From the NCBI RefSeq assembly GCF_000429085.1, contig NZ_AUBE01000007.1:124001-188000 (forward strand): a stretch of 64,000 bases of DNA, given 5' to 3'. The first letter of the stretch is position 1, and every line of letters begins with the position of its first letter. Positions 26,550 to 35,788 of this stretch are shown here, in pieces. Under the pieces are notes generated by a model, which saw only the letters and a list, made by a program, of their open reading frames with translations, ran no database searches and was not told the DNA's origin. This DNA is from Streptomyces flavidovirens DSM 40150 (GTDB lineage Bacteria; Actinomycetota; Actinomycetes; Streptomycetales; Streptomycetaceae). The position numbers and the translations under genes were made by a program.

Positions 26550-27649
26550 CTGATCTGCTCTACTCCGAGGCCGAGGACGACCTGCGCGCGGCCGTACGCT
26601 CCCTCCTCGCCGACCGCTGCGACGCCGCGGCCGTCCTCACCCGCGCGGAGTCGGACACCCCGTACGACCCGCGGCTGTGGGCCTCGCTGGCCACCGAAAT
26701 GGGGCTGGCGGGGCTCCTCGTCCCCGAGAAGCTCGGCGGCCAGGGCGCCACGCACCGCGAGGCCGCGGTGGTGCTGGAGGAGCTGGGCCGCAGCGTCGCC
26801 CCGGCCCCGTACCTCACCGGAGCGGTCGTCGCCGCCGAGACGCTGCTGGGGTGCGACACCGAGGAGGCGGCGGTCGCGGAACTGCTCGGCGCGCTCGCGG
26901 GCGGCCGTACGGTCGTGGCGCTCGCCGTTCCCCTCTCCGCCGCTCCGGGGGCCGACGTGCCACGTGCGGTACGGGCCGACGACGGCTCCCTCGGCGGACG
27001 TATCACCGCCGTCGCGGACGCCGCCGCCGCCGGCGTCCTGCTCGTACCGGCCGAGGACGGGCTGTACGCGGTCGAGACGCGGGCTCCCGGCGTCACCGTC
27101 GAATCGCTGACGCCGCTCGACCTCACCAGGCCGCTCGCCACCGTCACCCTCGACGGGGCCCCCGGCCGCCGGCTCGCCGGCTCGGCGGCGGCCCCCGTAC
27201 GGCGCGGACTGCTCGCCGGGGCCGGGCTGCTCGCCTCGGAGCAGCTCGGGCTCGCCGAGTGGTGTCTTGAGGAGGTGGTCCGTTACACGCGCGACCGCAA
27301 GCAGTTCAACCGCCCGGTCGGTTCCTTCCAGGCGCTCAAGCACCGCATGGCGCAACTGTGGCTCGAAGTCGTCTCCGCGCGGGCGGCCGCCCGCAACGCC
27401 GCCGACGCCCTGGCCACCGGCAGTGAGGACGCGCCCCTCGCGGTGGCCGTCGCGCAGACGTACTGCTCCCGCGTCGCGGTGCACGCGGCCGAGGAGTGCG
27501 TACAGCTGCACGGCGGCATCGGGATGACCTGGGAGCACCCCGCGCACCTGTACCTCAAGCGGGCCAAGGCCGACTCGATCGCGCTGGGCGCGCCCGGCAG
27601 GCACACGCAGGCGGTGGCGGAACTCGTGGATCTGCCCGCGCCCCGGTAA
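26546..27649 (+). CDS. Acyl-CoA dehydrogenase, second subunit
   Basis: 367 residues, shorter and more divergent than its partner, with a degenerate middle domain but a conserved C-terminal YTRDRKQFNRPVGSFQALKH segment and HGGIGMTWEHPAHLYLKRAK. Translation is coupled to the preceding gene by an ATGA overlap. Probably the partner chain of an alpha2beta2 acyl-CoA dehydrogenase. The operon ends here; a weak AAGGGG/CCCCTT inverted repeat overlaps the stop codon. Confidence 0.88.
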   Translation: MTDLLYSEAEDDLRAAVRSLLADRCDAAAVLTRAESDTPYDPRLWASLATEMGLAGLLVPEKLGGQGATHREAAVVLEELGRSVAPAPYLTGAVVAAETLLGCDTEEAAVAELLGALAGGRTVVALAVPLSAAPGADVPRAVRADDGSLGGRITAVADAAAAGVLLVPAEDGLYAVETRAPGVTVESLTPLDLTRPLATVTLDGAPGRRLAGSAAAPVRRGLLAGAGLLASEQLGLAEWCLEEVVRYTRDRKQFNRPVGSFQALKHRMAQLWLEVVSARAAARNAADALATGSEDAPLAVAVAQTYCSRVAVHAAEECVQLHGGIGMTWEHPAHLYLKRAKADSIALGAPGRHTQAVAELVDLPAPR

Positions 27650-27686
27650 GGGGCGGTGGCGCAAGCACCCCTTTACATACGGTTTA

Positions 27687-27705
27687 ATTGCGAGCTGTTC
27701 GCAAT
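27687..27705. promoter_or_regulatory. Nur-like box (ATTGCGA-N5-TCGCAAT) before the nik-type operon
   Basis: A perfect inverted repeat ATTGCGA-GCTGT-TCGCAAT, flanked by a further CGGTT/AACCG arm pair. It fits the reported Streptomyces Nur (nickel-responsive Fur-family) pattern tTGCaa-N5-ttGCAA at TTGC and GCAA with the right 5-base gap; the two inner positions differ. It lies 33 bases before the start codon of the binding protein, where nickel repression would act. Confidence 0.6.
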
Positions 27706-27738
27706 AACCGTTGATCTTTATTAGGGGTGTGGAGAGCC

Positions 27739-29334
27739 ATGCTGTCCCGATCGATACGTGGGGCGGCCGCCGCGACGCTGGCCGGAACCCTGGCCATCAC
27801 CGCGGCGGCCTGCTCGAAGCCGGGCGCGGGCGGCGCCGCCGGGCACGCCGGGGATTCCGCCGTCGTCGGCATCGCGTACGAGCCGGAGACGCTCAGCCCG
27901 CTCCTCGGCTACGGCAAGGACGGCAACTCCAAGATCTTCGACGGACTCCTGACCTTCGACGAAGAGATGAAGCTCCGGCCGGCGCTCGCCACCGAGCTGC
28001 CCGAAGTCACCGACGGCGGCCGCACATACACGTACACCCTGCGCCAGGGTGTGAAGTTCAGCGACGGCAAGCCCTTCACGTCGAAGGACGTGGTCTTCAC
28101 CTACCAGACCATCCTCGACAAGAAGACCAACAACGCGTCCAAGACGGAACTCGACGCGGTCAAGGACGTCAGGGCCGACGGCGACCACAAGGTCGTCTTC
28201 ACGCTCAAGTACCCGTACGCGCCGTTCGCCGAGCGCACCGTCCTGCCCGTCGCTCCCGAGCACGTCGCCAGCAAGCAGGACGTCAACAGCGGCTCCTTCA
28301 CGACGAAGCCGGTCGGCACCGGACCGTACATCCTCACCGGCTGGTCCAAGGGCGAGAAGCTCAGCCTCAAGGCCAACCCCGGTTACTGGGGCGGCGCGCC
28401 GAAGGTGAAGAAGTTCACCATGGCGATCATCAAGGACGACGACGTGCGCGCCACCCGGCTGCGCACCGGCGACCTCGACGGCGCCATCCTGCCGCCCAAC
28501 CTCGCCAAGACCTTCAAGGACGACGACGGCAGGACGACGTACGCCGCCCGGTCCTTCGACTACCGCACCGTGACCCTGCCGACGCACAACAAGGTCGCGG
28601 GCGACACGGACGTACGGCGGGCACTCGACGTCGCCGTCGACCGCCGCGCCATGGTCGACAAGATCCTCGAAGGCGCGGGCAAGCCGGCCTACGGCCCCGT
28701 GCCGACGGACAGCCCCTGGTTCGCCAAGGGCACCGAGCGCACGCACGACCTCGCCAGGGCGAAGAAGATCCTCGACGAGGCGGGCTGGCAGCCGGGCACC
28801 GACGGCATCCGCGTCAAGGACGGCGTACGCGCCCAGTTCCCCCTCTGGTACCTCTCCGGCGACAAGCTCCGCCAGGACCACGCCCTCGCCTACGCGTCCG
28901 ACGCGAAGAAGGCCGGCATCGACATCAAGACCCAGGCCGGCACCTGGGAGGTCATCATGCCGCGCATGAAGCACGACGCCGTGCTCGCGGGCGGCGGCGC
29001 GCCCGGTGACCCCGACTTCGACCAGTACACGCTGCTGCAGTCCTCCCTCGCGGGCGACGCCTTCAACAACATGGCCTGGTACGACAACCCCGCCGTCGAC
29101 AAGGCGCTCAAGAAGGGCCGCGAAAGCGGCGAGACGGCCGACCGCAGGGCCGCCTACGACACCGTCCAGCGCGAGCTCGTGAAGAACCCCGGCTACACCT
29201 TCCTCACCCACATCGACCACCTCTACGTCGTCGACGACAAGTGGTCGGGGCTGACGACGCAGACCGAGCCGCACGACCACGGCCTGGCCTCCGGCCCGTG
29301 GTGGAACGTCGAGGACTGGACGCCCAAGAAGTGA
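27739..29334 (+). CDS. nikA: Family-5 substrate-binding lipoprotein, probable nickel-type NikA
   Basis: 531 residues. The lipoprotein signal ends at TAAAC (Cys26, a weak lipobox). The SBP family 5 (oligopeptide/nickel) core includes VGIAYEPETLSPL, YTLRQGVKFSDGKPFTSKDV and VGTGPYILTGW. The C-terminus has a His-containing stretch (EPHDHGLASG). Peptide- and nickel-binding members cannot be told apart by motif alone; the nickel call rests on the five-gene SBP-permease-permease-ATPase-ATPase order and the Nur-like box upstream. ATG chosen over a GTG four codons earlier because GGAG sits five bases before it. The stop overlaps the permease start. Confidence 0.75.
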   Translation: MLSRSIRGAAAATLAGTLAITAAACSKPGAGGAAGHAGDSAVVGIAYEPETLSPLLGYGKDGNSKIFDGLLTFDEEMKLRPALATELPEVTDGGRTYTYTLRQGVKFSDGKPFTSKDVVFTYQTILDKKTNNASKTELDAVKDVRADGDHKVVFTLKYPYAPFAERTVLPVAPEHVASKQDVNSGSFTTKPVGTGPYILTGWSKGEKLSLKANPGYWGGAPKVKKFTMAIIKDDDVRATRLRTGDLDGAILPPNLAKTFKDDDGRTTYAARSFDYRTVTLPTHNKVAGDTDVRRALDVAVDRRAMVDKILEGAGKPAYGPVPTDSPWFAKGTERTHDLARAKKILDEAGWQPGTDGIRVKDGVRAQFPLWYLSGDKLRQDHALAYASDAKKAGIDIKTQAGTWEVIMPRMKHDAVLAGGGAPGDPDFDQYTLLQSSLAGDAFNNMAWYDNPAVDKALKKGRESGETADRRAAYDTVQRELVKNPGYTFLTHIDHLYVVDDKWSGLTTQTEPHDHGLASGPWWNVEDWTPKK

Positions 29335-30332
29335 CATACCCGGACCGGAAGCTCCCCTGGGGGCCGATGGCGAGGATGGCGGGGCGGCGGACCCTGTTCG
29401 CCGCCCCCGTCCTGCTGGTGGTGACCTTCGGCGTGTTCGCCGTCGCCGCCGCCTCACCCTTCGACCCCGTCAAGGCGTACGCGGGCACCGCGGGCCTCAC
29501 CGCCTCGCAGGAGAACCTCGACCAGCTCCGCGCCAACCTCGGCGTCGACCAGCCGCTCGTCGAACGCTGGTGGCACTGGCTGACCTCGGCCGTCACCGGA
29601 GACCTCGGCGACTCCAGCGTCATGCGCCAGCCCGTCGCCGACGTCATCACCGAACGCCTCGGCTGGTCGGTGCTGCTCGCCGTCACCGCGTTCCTCGTCG
29701 CGATCCTGCTCGGTACGTCACTGGGCGTACTGGCCGCGCGCCGGCAGGGCGGCTGGCTGGACCGGGCGGTCAGCTCGGCGGCGTACACCCTGGAAGCGGC
29801 GCCCGCCTTCTGGCTCGGCCTTCTCGCCATGTGGTTCTTCGCGCTGCGGCTGGGCGTCCTGCCGGCAGGCGGCCTGACCGACACGGACAGCGATGTGGTG
29901 ACGTTCGGACAGGTCGCCACCCACCTGGTGCTGCCCGCGGCCGTTCTCGGCGTTTCGCAGCTTCCCTGGTTCTTCCTCTACGTGCGCCAGGGCGTCGCCG
30001 ACGCACTGGAGGAGGACCCCGTACGGGGCGCCCGCGCGCGCGGGCTGAACGAACGCACCGTACTGCTCGGACACGCCCTGCGCTCCGGGATGCTGCCGAC
30101 GCTCACGCTCGTCGGCTCGCGCGTGCCCGAACTCATCACCGGCGCCCTTCTCGTCGAGACCGTCTTCAGCTGGCCGGGCATCGCGGCGGCGACCGTACAG
30201 GCGGCGACATCGGTGGACTTCCCGCTGCTGGCGGCGCTGACGGTCCTCGCCACGGCGGCCGTCCTCGCCGGAAACCTCCTGTCCGACCTGCTGTACGGAC
30301 TCGCGGACCCGAGGGTGGGCTTCGATGGCTGA
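29331..30332 (+). CDS. nikB: ABC transporter permease (DppB/NikB type)
   Basis: 333 residues, about six membrane helices, with the signature EDPVRGARARGLNERTVLLGH (EAA loop) around residue 230 and the N-terminal periplasmic region GVDQPLVERWWHW typical of DppB/NikB. GTG start overlaps the nikA stop by four bases; an ATG twelve codons further on is an alternative. Its own stop overlaps the next permease by eight bases. Confidence 0.82.
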   Translation: MTYPDRKLPWGPMARMAGRRTLFAAPVLLVVTFGVFAVAAASPFDPVKAYAGTAGLTASQENLDQLRANLGVDQPLVERWWHWLTSAVTGDLGDSSVMRQPVADVITERLGWSVLLAVTAFLVAILLGTSLGVLAARRQGGWLDRAVSSAAYTLEAAPAFWLGLLAMWFFALRLGVLPAGGLTDTDSDVVTFGQVATHLVLPAAVLGVSQLPWFFLYVRQGVADALEEDPVRGARARGLNERTVLLGHALRSGMLPTLTLVGSRVPELITGALLVETVFSWPGIAAATVQAATSVDFPLLAALTVLATAAVLAGNLLSDLLYGLADPRVGFDG

Positions 30333-31218
30333 ACTCACTCGTGAACTCGCGGCCGAACCGGCTGTGTGGCGCTCGCACGGGCGCACCCGCCGTTCCACGC
30401 GCACGCTGCGCGTGCGCACCTCGGCGGTGATCGTGACCGCGGTGGTTCTGGCGGTCCTCGTCGTACCGCCGCTGGCCCATCTCGACCAGCAGGCCGTCGA
30501 CCTGTCGATGAAGCTGCGGCCACCGTCCCCGGCCCACCCCTTCGGGACGGACGACGTCGGCCGCGACCTGCTGCTGCGCTGCGTGTACGGGCTGCGCGTC
30601 TCACTGCTGGTCGGGCTCGTCGCGGCGCTCGTCGCGACGTTCATCGGTACGGCGGTGGGGGCGGCGGCAGCGGCGTTCGGCGGCTGGACGGACCGCGTGG
30701 TGATGCGCATCGTCGACACCTTCTCCTCGATCCCGCACCTGCTGCTCGGCATCTTCATCGTCGCGATGTTCAGGCCGGGCGTGTGGCCGGTGATCGTGTC
30801 GGTGGCGCTGACCCACTGGCTGTCCACGGCCCGCATCGTGCGTTCCGAGGTGCTGTCGCTGCGCTCGCGCCCGTACATCGACGCGGCGGTCTCGGGCGGC
30901 GCGTCGCGGTGGCGGGTCGCCGTACGGCACCTGCTGCCGGGGGTACTGCCGCAGGCGGGGCTCGCCGCCGTGCTGATGGTTCCGCACGCGATGTGGCACG
31001 AGTCGGCGCTCTCGTTCCTGGGCCTCGGCCTGCCGACGCACCAGGCGAGCCTGGGCAACCTGGTCCAGTCGGCGCGCAGTTCGCTGCTGGCCGGCGACTG
31101 GTGGCCGACGCTCTTCCCCGGCCTCCTCCTGATCATCCCGACCCTCGCCATCGCGGGCCTTGCGGGCTCCTGGCGGGAACGGATCAACCCGCGCCGCCGA
31201 TCGGAGCTGATGCTGTGA
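30325..31218 (+). CDS. nikC: ABC transporter permease (DppC/NikC type)
   Basis: 297 residues, N-terminal OppC-like segment then about six helices, with HPFGTDDVGRDLLLRCVYG (the family entry motif) near residue 70 and the EAA loop PYIDAAVSGGASRWRVAVRH. It forms the channel with the preceding permease. Eight-base overlap upstream (ATGGCTGA) and a GTGA overlap downstream indicate coupled translation. Confidence 0.82.
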   Translation: MAELTRELAAEPAVWRSHGRTRRSTRTLRVRTSAVIVTAVVLAVLVVPPLAHLDQQAVDLSMKLRPPSPAHPFGTDDVGRDLLLRCVYGLRVSLLVGLVAALVATFIGTAVGAAAAAFGGWTDRVVMRIVDTFSSIPHLLLGIFIVAMFRPGVWPVIVSVALTHWLSTARIVRSEVLSLRSRPYIDAAVSGGASRWRVAVRHLLPGVLPQAGLAAVLMVPHAMWHESALSFLGLGLPTHQASLGNLVQSARSSLLAGDWWPTLFPGLLLIIPTLAIAGLAGSWRERINPRRRSELML

Positions 31219-32402
31219 CGACGCCTCAGAACGCCAGGCCGGCTGCTCCCCAGGGCCCTGCCCCGGCCCCGGCCGTGGCCCCGGACACGGCCGACGCCGG
31301 TGCGCGGGCCCGTGCCGCGACCACCGCGCCCGCCACGGAAGCGGCCGTGACGATCCCTCCGGCACCGCACGAGAACGCGTCCCGTGTCGCGCCCGGATCC
31401 GTTCCGTCGAACGTTCGCAAGACGTCCGGTTCCCCGCGCGACGGCACACCCGGTACGCCCCTGTTGTCCGTACGGGGTCTCTCCGTGCGGTTCCGGATGC
31501 GGGGCGGGCGGCACATCGCCGCCGTCGCCGACGCCGGCTTCGACCTGGCACAGGGGGAGTGCCTCGCACTCGTCGGGGAGAGCGGGTGCGGCAAGTCCGT
31601 GCTCGCCTCCGCGCTGCTCGGACTGCTCCCAGGCAACGCCCGGACCGCGGGTTCCGCGCTTTTCGGGGACGTCGATCTGCTCACCGCCGGCGAACGCACC
31701 CTGGCGCGTACGGTGCGGGGGCGCCGCATCGGACTCGTTCCGCAGAGTCCCGCCGCGCACCTCACCCCCGTACGGACCGTCGGAGCGCAGCTCGAAGAGA
31801 CGCTGCGCGAGCTGACCGGTACGCAAAAGCACGACGTGCGCCGGGCGGCCCGCGCGGCGGCCGAGCGGGCTGCGTTCCCCGTGGACCACCTCGACCGTTA
31901 CCCGCACGAGCTGTCCGGCGGACTCGCACAGCGCGCCGCGACCGCCCTCGCCCTCGTCGGGGACGCCCCTCTGCTGCTCGCGGACGAGCCGACCACCGGC
32001 CTCGACCGAGACCTCGTCGACCGCACCGTCGACGAGCTGCGCCGGCACGTCGACGAGGGCCACGCCCTGCTGATGATCACCCATGACCTCGCGGCCGCCG
32101 AGCGCATCGCCGACCGCGTCGCGGTGATGTATGCCGGACGGATCGTCGAACTCGCGGATGCCGCCCGCTTCTTCGGAACGCCGGGACCCCAGCACCCGTA
32201 CGCCCGAGGTCTGCTGAACGCCCTTCCCGAGCGCGCTTTCACCCCGATCCCCGGCATGCCGCCCGAGCTCGGTGACCTGCCGCCGGGATGCGCCTTCGCC
32301 GCGCGCTGTACGCACGCCACCGACGCCTGCGCCGCACAGCCGCACTTCGCGGACGGCGTCGCCTGCCACCACCCGCCGGCCGAGGAGCGTGCCCGTGCTT
32401 GA
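31215..32402 (+). CDS. nikD: ABC transporter ATPase (DppD/NikD type) with long low-complexity N-terminus
   Basis: 395 residues. The ATPase core starts near residue 80 (LLSVRGLSVRF), with Walker A GESGCGKS, signature ELSGGLAQRAA, Walker B LLLADEPTTGLD and the C-terminal oligopeptide-type Cys motif (CAFAARCTHATDAC). The first 78 or so residues are Ala/Pro/Thr-rich and resemble no domain; either the true start is internal or this is a real disordered extension. The GTG overlaps nikC by four bases, which favours the long form. The final eight bases overlap nikE. Confidence 0.8.
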   Translation: MTTPQNARPAAPQGPAPAPAVAPDTADAGARARAATTAPATEAAVTIPPAPHENASRVAPGSVPSNVRKTSGSPRDGTPGTPLLSVRGLSVRFRMRGGRHIAAVADAGFDLAQGECLALVGESGCGKSVLASALLGLLPGNARTAGSALFGDVDLLTAGERTLARTVRGRRIGLVPQSPAAHLTPVRTVGAQLEETLRELTGTQKHDVRRAARAAAERAAFPVDHLDRYPHELSGGLAQRAATALALVGDAPLLLADEPTTGLDRDLVDRTVDELRRHVDEGHALLMITHDLAAAERIADRVAVMYAGRIVELADAARFFGTPGPQHPYARGLLNALPERAFTPIPGMPPELGDLPPGCAFAARCTHATDACAAQPHFADGVACHHPPAEERARA

Positions 32403-33054
32403 ACTCGACGCGATCACCGCTGGTTACGAGCGCGGGTCTCCGGTCGTACGCGACGCGCACCTCACCGTCGCACCCGGCGAAGCGGTCGGCCTCCTCGGAC
32501 CCAGCGGCTGCGGCAAGTCGACGCTCGCCAGGGTCGCCGCCCTGCTGCACCGCCCCGACGCGGGCACCGTCACCCTCGACGGCCGCCCCGTCACGGGCTG
32601 GCGCCACCGCGCCCCGCGCGAGCAGCGCACCGCGATCGGCGTGGTCTTCCAGCAGCCCCGGCTGTCCGCCGACCCCCGCCTGAGCCTGCGCGACCTGATC
32701 GCCGAACCACTGCGCGCCACCGGACGGCGCGGCGAAGCGGCCGCCACCGTGAGCGAGTTGTCCAGGACCGTGGGACTCGGCGAGGACCTCCTCGGCCGCC
32801 GCCCGCACGAGGTGAGCGACGGCCAGCTGCAACGCGCCTGCCTGGCCCGCGCCCTGGTGCTGCGCCCGCGCTGGCTGGTGTGTGACGAGATGACGGCGAT
32901 GCTCGACGCGTCGACGACGGCAGCCCTGGTCGCCGTGGTCGAGGAGTACCGGCGCGAACGCGGCGCGGGCCTGCTGACCGTCGGCCACGACCGCGTCCTG
33001 CTGGAGCGCTGGTGCGACCGTACAGTCCGCTGGGAGGACGTCACGACGGCCTGA
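32395..33054 (+). CDS. nikE: ABC transporter ATPase (DppF/NikE type), compact
   Basis: 219 residues, shorter than the usual 260 or more of the family. Walker A GPSGCGKST, Walker B LVCDEM and the H-loop (VGHDR) are present, but the signature reads VSDGQLQR in place of the usual SGGQ. It lacks the C-terminal Cys-rich tail. It overlaps nikD by eight bases (GTGCTTGA) and is the last gene of the operon, ending ten bases from a convergent DoxX-like gene. Confidence 0.8.
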   Translation: MLELDAITAGYERGSPVVRDAHLTVAPGEAVGLLGPSGCGKSTLARVAALLHRPDAGTVTLDGRPVTGWRHRAPREQRTAIGVVFQQPRLSADPRLSLRDLIAEPLRATGRRGEAAATVSELSRTVGLGEDLLGRRPHEVSDGQLQRACLARALVLRPRWLVCDEMTAMLDASTTAALVAVVEEYRRERGAGLLTVGHDRVLLERWCDRTVRWEDVTTA

Positions 33055-33064
33055 GCTTCCGGCT

Positions 33065-33415
33065 TCATCGCGCGACGGCGAGGAGCAGCGAGGCGGCGGC
33101 CAGCGCCAAGAAGCTCGCGGGGAAGGCGATGTTGTGGAAGACGCGGGCGCGGACATGGGCCACGACGGCGCCGATGAAGAACAGCACAAGCCCGGCCGCG
33201 GCGGCTGTGCCGATGAACGGGACGCCAAGGAGCCCCAGCAGAAGCCCGACAGCTCCGGCACCTTTCAGGGCGCCGAGCACCGGCAGCCAGGACGGGGGGA
33301 CACCCACTTCGGCGGAGTTGGCGAGGACGGCCCTGGACCTCAGGAAGTTCGTGACGGCTTCCGCGGCGTTGACCGCGATCGCGACGCCGGTGACGACTGC
33401 GTAAGTGATGAACAT
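33065..33415 (-). CDS. DoxX-like four-helix membrane protein
   Basis: 116 residues with four hydrophobic segments (beginning MFITYAVVTGVAIAVNA), the size and layout of the DoxX/DUF4260-like family. Start placed at the ATG with GAGG about nine bases upstream; an ATG five codons earlier is possible. It is divergent from a LysR-type regulator about 60 bases away, the usual arrangement for a LysR-controlled target. Relatives are linked to quinone or thiosulfate redox and detoxification; a specific role here is unknown. Confidence 0.8.
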   Translation of the reverse strand: MFITYAVVTGVAIAVNAAEAVTNFLRSRAVLANSAEVGVPPSWLPVLGALKGAGAVGLLLGLLGVPFIGTAAAAGLVLFFIGAVVAHVRARVFHNIAFPASFLALAAASLLLAVAR

Positions 33416-33476
33416 GGCGTCAAGCCTCATCAAGTCCCGGCGTGGCGTCCAATACCGGCATCTATAACCTGACGGC

Positions 33477-34418
33477 ATGGATGTCGACACCCGGCTGCTG
33501 CGCTACTTCGTCGCCGTCGCGGAGGAGGGGAGCCTGACGCGGGCTGCGGAACGGCTGTTCGTGTCCCAGCCCGCCCTGACCAAGCAGATCAGGCAGTTGG
33601 AGGACCGGCTCGGCGTACGGCTGTTCACGCGGTCCAAGGCCGGCATGGCCCTCACCGAACCGGGTCAGGTGCTGGCGGAGCGGGTGCCCGCCCTGCTGGC
33701 CGGCTGGGACCGGGCGCTGCGGGACACGAGGGGCTCGGCCGTCCGGGCCGCCCGCGTGCTGCGGGTGGGCTTCCTGGCCAGCGCCGCCAACGAGGCCACG
33801 CAGGGCATCATCGCGGCGTTCACCCGGCGCCGGCCGGGCTGGAGGGCCGAGATGCGGCAGGCCGCATGGTCGGACCCGAGCGCCGGGCTGGCAACCGGAG
33901 ACGTCGACGCCGCCCTGGTGCGGCTGCCCTTCCCCGGTCAGGACGCTTTGCGAGTGGAAAAGCTGTTCACCGAACCTCGCTGTGTCGCGCTCCCGACGGC
34001 ACACCCCTTCGCCGCACGCGACCTGATCTCTTTCCGGGACCTGTGGGACGAGCCGTTCGTGGCAGCCCCACCCGAAACCGGACCGTGGCGGGACTACTGG
34101 CTCGCCGCCGACGAACGCGACGGCCAACCGGTCCGCGTCGGCGCCGTCACCGACCAGCCGGACGAGTGGCTCAGCGCGATCGCCAACGGCTACGGCATCG
34201 CCCTCACCCCCGAATCCTCCGCGCGCTTCTACGCGCGCCCCGGCGTCACCTACCGGCCCGTCAGCGGCGTCACCCCCACTCATGTCGCAGTCGCCTGGTC
34301 AGCCACTGACGACACCGACCCCGTCGTCCGGGACTTCGTCCGCTGCTGCCTGGACAGCAGACCACCTTCGGCTTCTCCAGCCGAGCCCCCGCGTCCGGGC
34401 CGGCCGCCCATGACCTGA
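33477..34418 (+). CDS. LysR-family transcriptional regulator
   Basis: 313 residues. The N-terminal winged helix ([25 protein letters not shown], split over residues 6-30) is canonical, and residues about 90-300 form the periplasmic-binding-protein-like effector domain. Divergent from the DoxX-like gene, its probable target. No Shine-Dalgarno precedes the ATG; TATAAC eight bases upstream is well placed as a -10 element, so the message may be leaderless. An ATA-N8-TAT inverted repeat in the 61-base gap could be the regulator's contact site. Confidence 0.9.
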   Translation: MDVDTRLLRYFVAVAEEGSLTRAAERLFVSQPALTKQIRQLEDRLGVRLFTRSKAGMALTEPGQVLAERVPALLAGWDRALRDTRGSAVRAARVLRVGFLASAANEATQGIIAAFTRRRPGWRAEMRQAAWSDPSAGLATGDVDAALVRLPFPGQDALRVEKLFTEPRCVALPTAHPFAARDLISFRDLWDEPFVAAPPETGPWRDYWLAADERDGQPVRVGAVTDQPDEWLSAIANGYGIALTPESSARFYARPGVTYRPVSGVTPTHVAVAWSATDDTDPVVRDFVRCCLDSRPPSASPAEPPRPGRPPMT

Positions 34419-34546
34419 CGAACCTCCAGTCGGTCTGAACCGCGGGCGACGGGTGGTCGAACTCTTGTCAGGGCCCTGCCCATTGGGGCCGTACGGAGCG
34501 GATACTCGCCGGAGTCCCGAACGCCCCGTACACCTCCGGAGGCACC

Positions 34547-35428
34547 ATGGCCGTCGCCGCGCCCACCCGCCGCAGAGTCGTCACGACCCTCGCCGCCGCC
34601 GTCGCGGGAACCTTCGCCGTCCCGGCGCACGCCGAGGCCGCCGGGAGGAAACCCGGTCAGCAGCCCGGCCGGAGGCCGCTGCGCCGGGCCCACGCGCACA
34701 ACGACTACGAGCACGCGCGCCCCCTTCACGACGCGCTCTCCCACGGCTTCACGAGTGTCGAGGCGGACGTCTTCCTCGTGGAGGGACAGCTCCTCGTCGC
34801 CCACGACCCGGTCGACCTCGACCCCTCCCGCACCCTCGAATCGCTCTACCTGGCCCCGCTCGCCGCCAGAGTCAGGGCCAACCACGGCTCCGTGTACCGC
34901 GGATACCGCCGTCCCGTGCAACTGCTCATCGACATCAAGAACGACGGCGCCGCCGCCTACCTCGAACTGCACCGCCAACTGCGCGGCCACCGCCGGATGC
35001 TGAGCACGTACGCGCACGGCCACGTCCGTCCCGGCGCGGTGACGCCCGTCATCTCCGGCGACCGCGCCGCCCGCGCCCCCATGGAGGCACAGCGGGTGCG
35101 CCACGCCTTCTACGACGGGCGGCTCGACGACCTCGGCGCCGTGGACCCGGCCCCCGCCTCCTTCATCCCGCTGATCAGCAGCAACTGGACGCACAGCTTC
35201 ACCTGGCAGGGCGCCGGCCCGTTCCCCGCGGCCGAACGGTCGAAACTGCACGCCCTCGTCTCCGCTGCCCACACGCGCGGGCAGCGCGTCCGCTTCTGGG
35301 CCACACCCGACCTGCCGGGCCCGGCGCGGGACGCCGTCTGGACCGAGCTCCTCGCCGCGGACGTGGACCACATCAACACCGACGACCTCGCCGGCCTGGA
35401 GCGTTTCCTCCGTACGCACGACGCGTAG
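34547..35428 (+). CDS. Exported glycerophosphodiester phosphodiesterase/PI-PLC-like protein
   Basis: 293 residues with a twin-arginine-like signal (TRRRVVTTLAAAVAG, cleavage near 30). The TIM-barrel phosphodiesterase signature is visible: HAHNDYEHARPL (His51-Asn52), VEADVFL (Glu72, Asp74) and LLVAHD (His86). These are the metal and acid-base residues of the GDPD superfamily. It lacks the C-terminal elements of large GDPDs. Probably cleaves a phosphodiester head group (lipid or teichoic-acid derived) outside the membrane. GGAGG is four bases before the ATG. Monocistronic. Confidence 0.82.
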   Translation: MAVAAPTRRRVVTTLAAAVAGTFAVPAHAEAAGRKPGQQPGRRPLRRAHAHNDYEHARPLHDALSHGFTSVEADVFLVEGQLLVAHDPVDLDPSRTLESLYLAPLAARVRANHGSVYRGYRRPVQLLIDIKNDGAAAYLELHRQLRGHRRMLSTYAHGHVRPGAVTPVISGDRAARAPMEAQRVRHAFYDGRLDDLGAVDPAPASFIPLISSNWTHSFTWQGAGPFPAAERSKLHALVSAAHTRGQRVRFWATPDLPGPARDAVWTELLAADVDHINTDDLAGLERFLRTHDA

Positions 35429-35548
35429 CCGGTCATCACAACCAGTCAACACCCGTACGGCGGACGTGTCTTCCGCCCGGACGGGCCCTCCGCTACGCCA
35501 GACTGGCGGCCGAATGCCGCAATTCAGGCGCGGCGGAGGAGGTTGACC

Positions 35549-35743
35549 ATGGCCATTTCGATCTCGTTGGTACTGCTCCTGCTGCTTCTCGCGGTGATCT
35601 TCCTGCGCAACGGAGGCCTGAAGGTCTCGCACGCGCTCGTCTGCGCCCTGCTCGGCTTCTTCCTGGCCGGTACGAGCATGGCGCCGACCATCCAGAACGG
35701 GATCGCCGCCACCGCGGACGTGGTCGGAGACCTCAGACCCTGA
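35549..35743 (+). CDS. Small two-helix membrane protein, 64 aa
   Basis: 64 residues: hydrophobic helix 1 (SLVLLLLLLAVIFL), a short LKVSHAL loop, then helix 2 (CALLGFFLAGTSMAP) and a polar tail. GGAGGAGG lies six bases before the ATG, a very strong Shine-Dalgarno that supports expression. I recall similar small membrane proteins as conserved and uncharacterised in Streptomyces. No neighbour suggests a function; it is convergent with a SpoIIE-type phosphatase gene. Confidence 0.7.
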   Translation: MAISISLVLLLLLLAVIFLRNGGLKVSHALVCALLGFFLAGTSMAPTIQNGIAATADVVGDLRP

Positions 35744-35788
35744 CCACCGTCACTGTCACTGTCACGTCACCGTGTTCGCGCCCCGGCC

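Noticed and set aside
27727..27738. GTG four codons upstream as the start of the nik-type binding protein
   Set aside because: The ATG has GGAG at a good distance and gives a more typical signal peptide.
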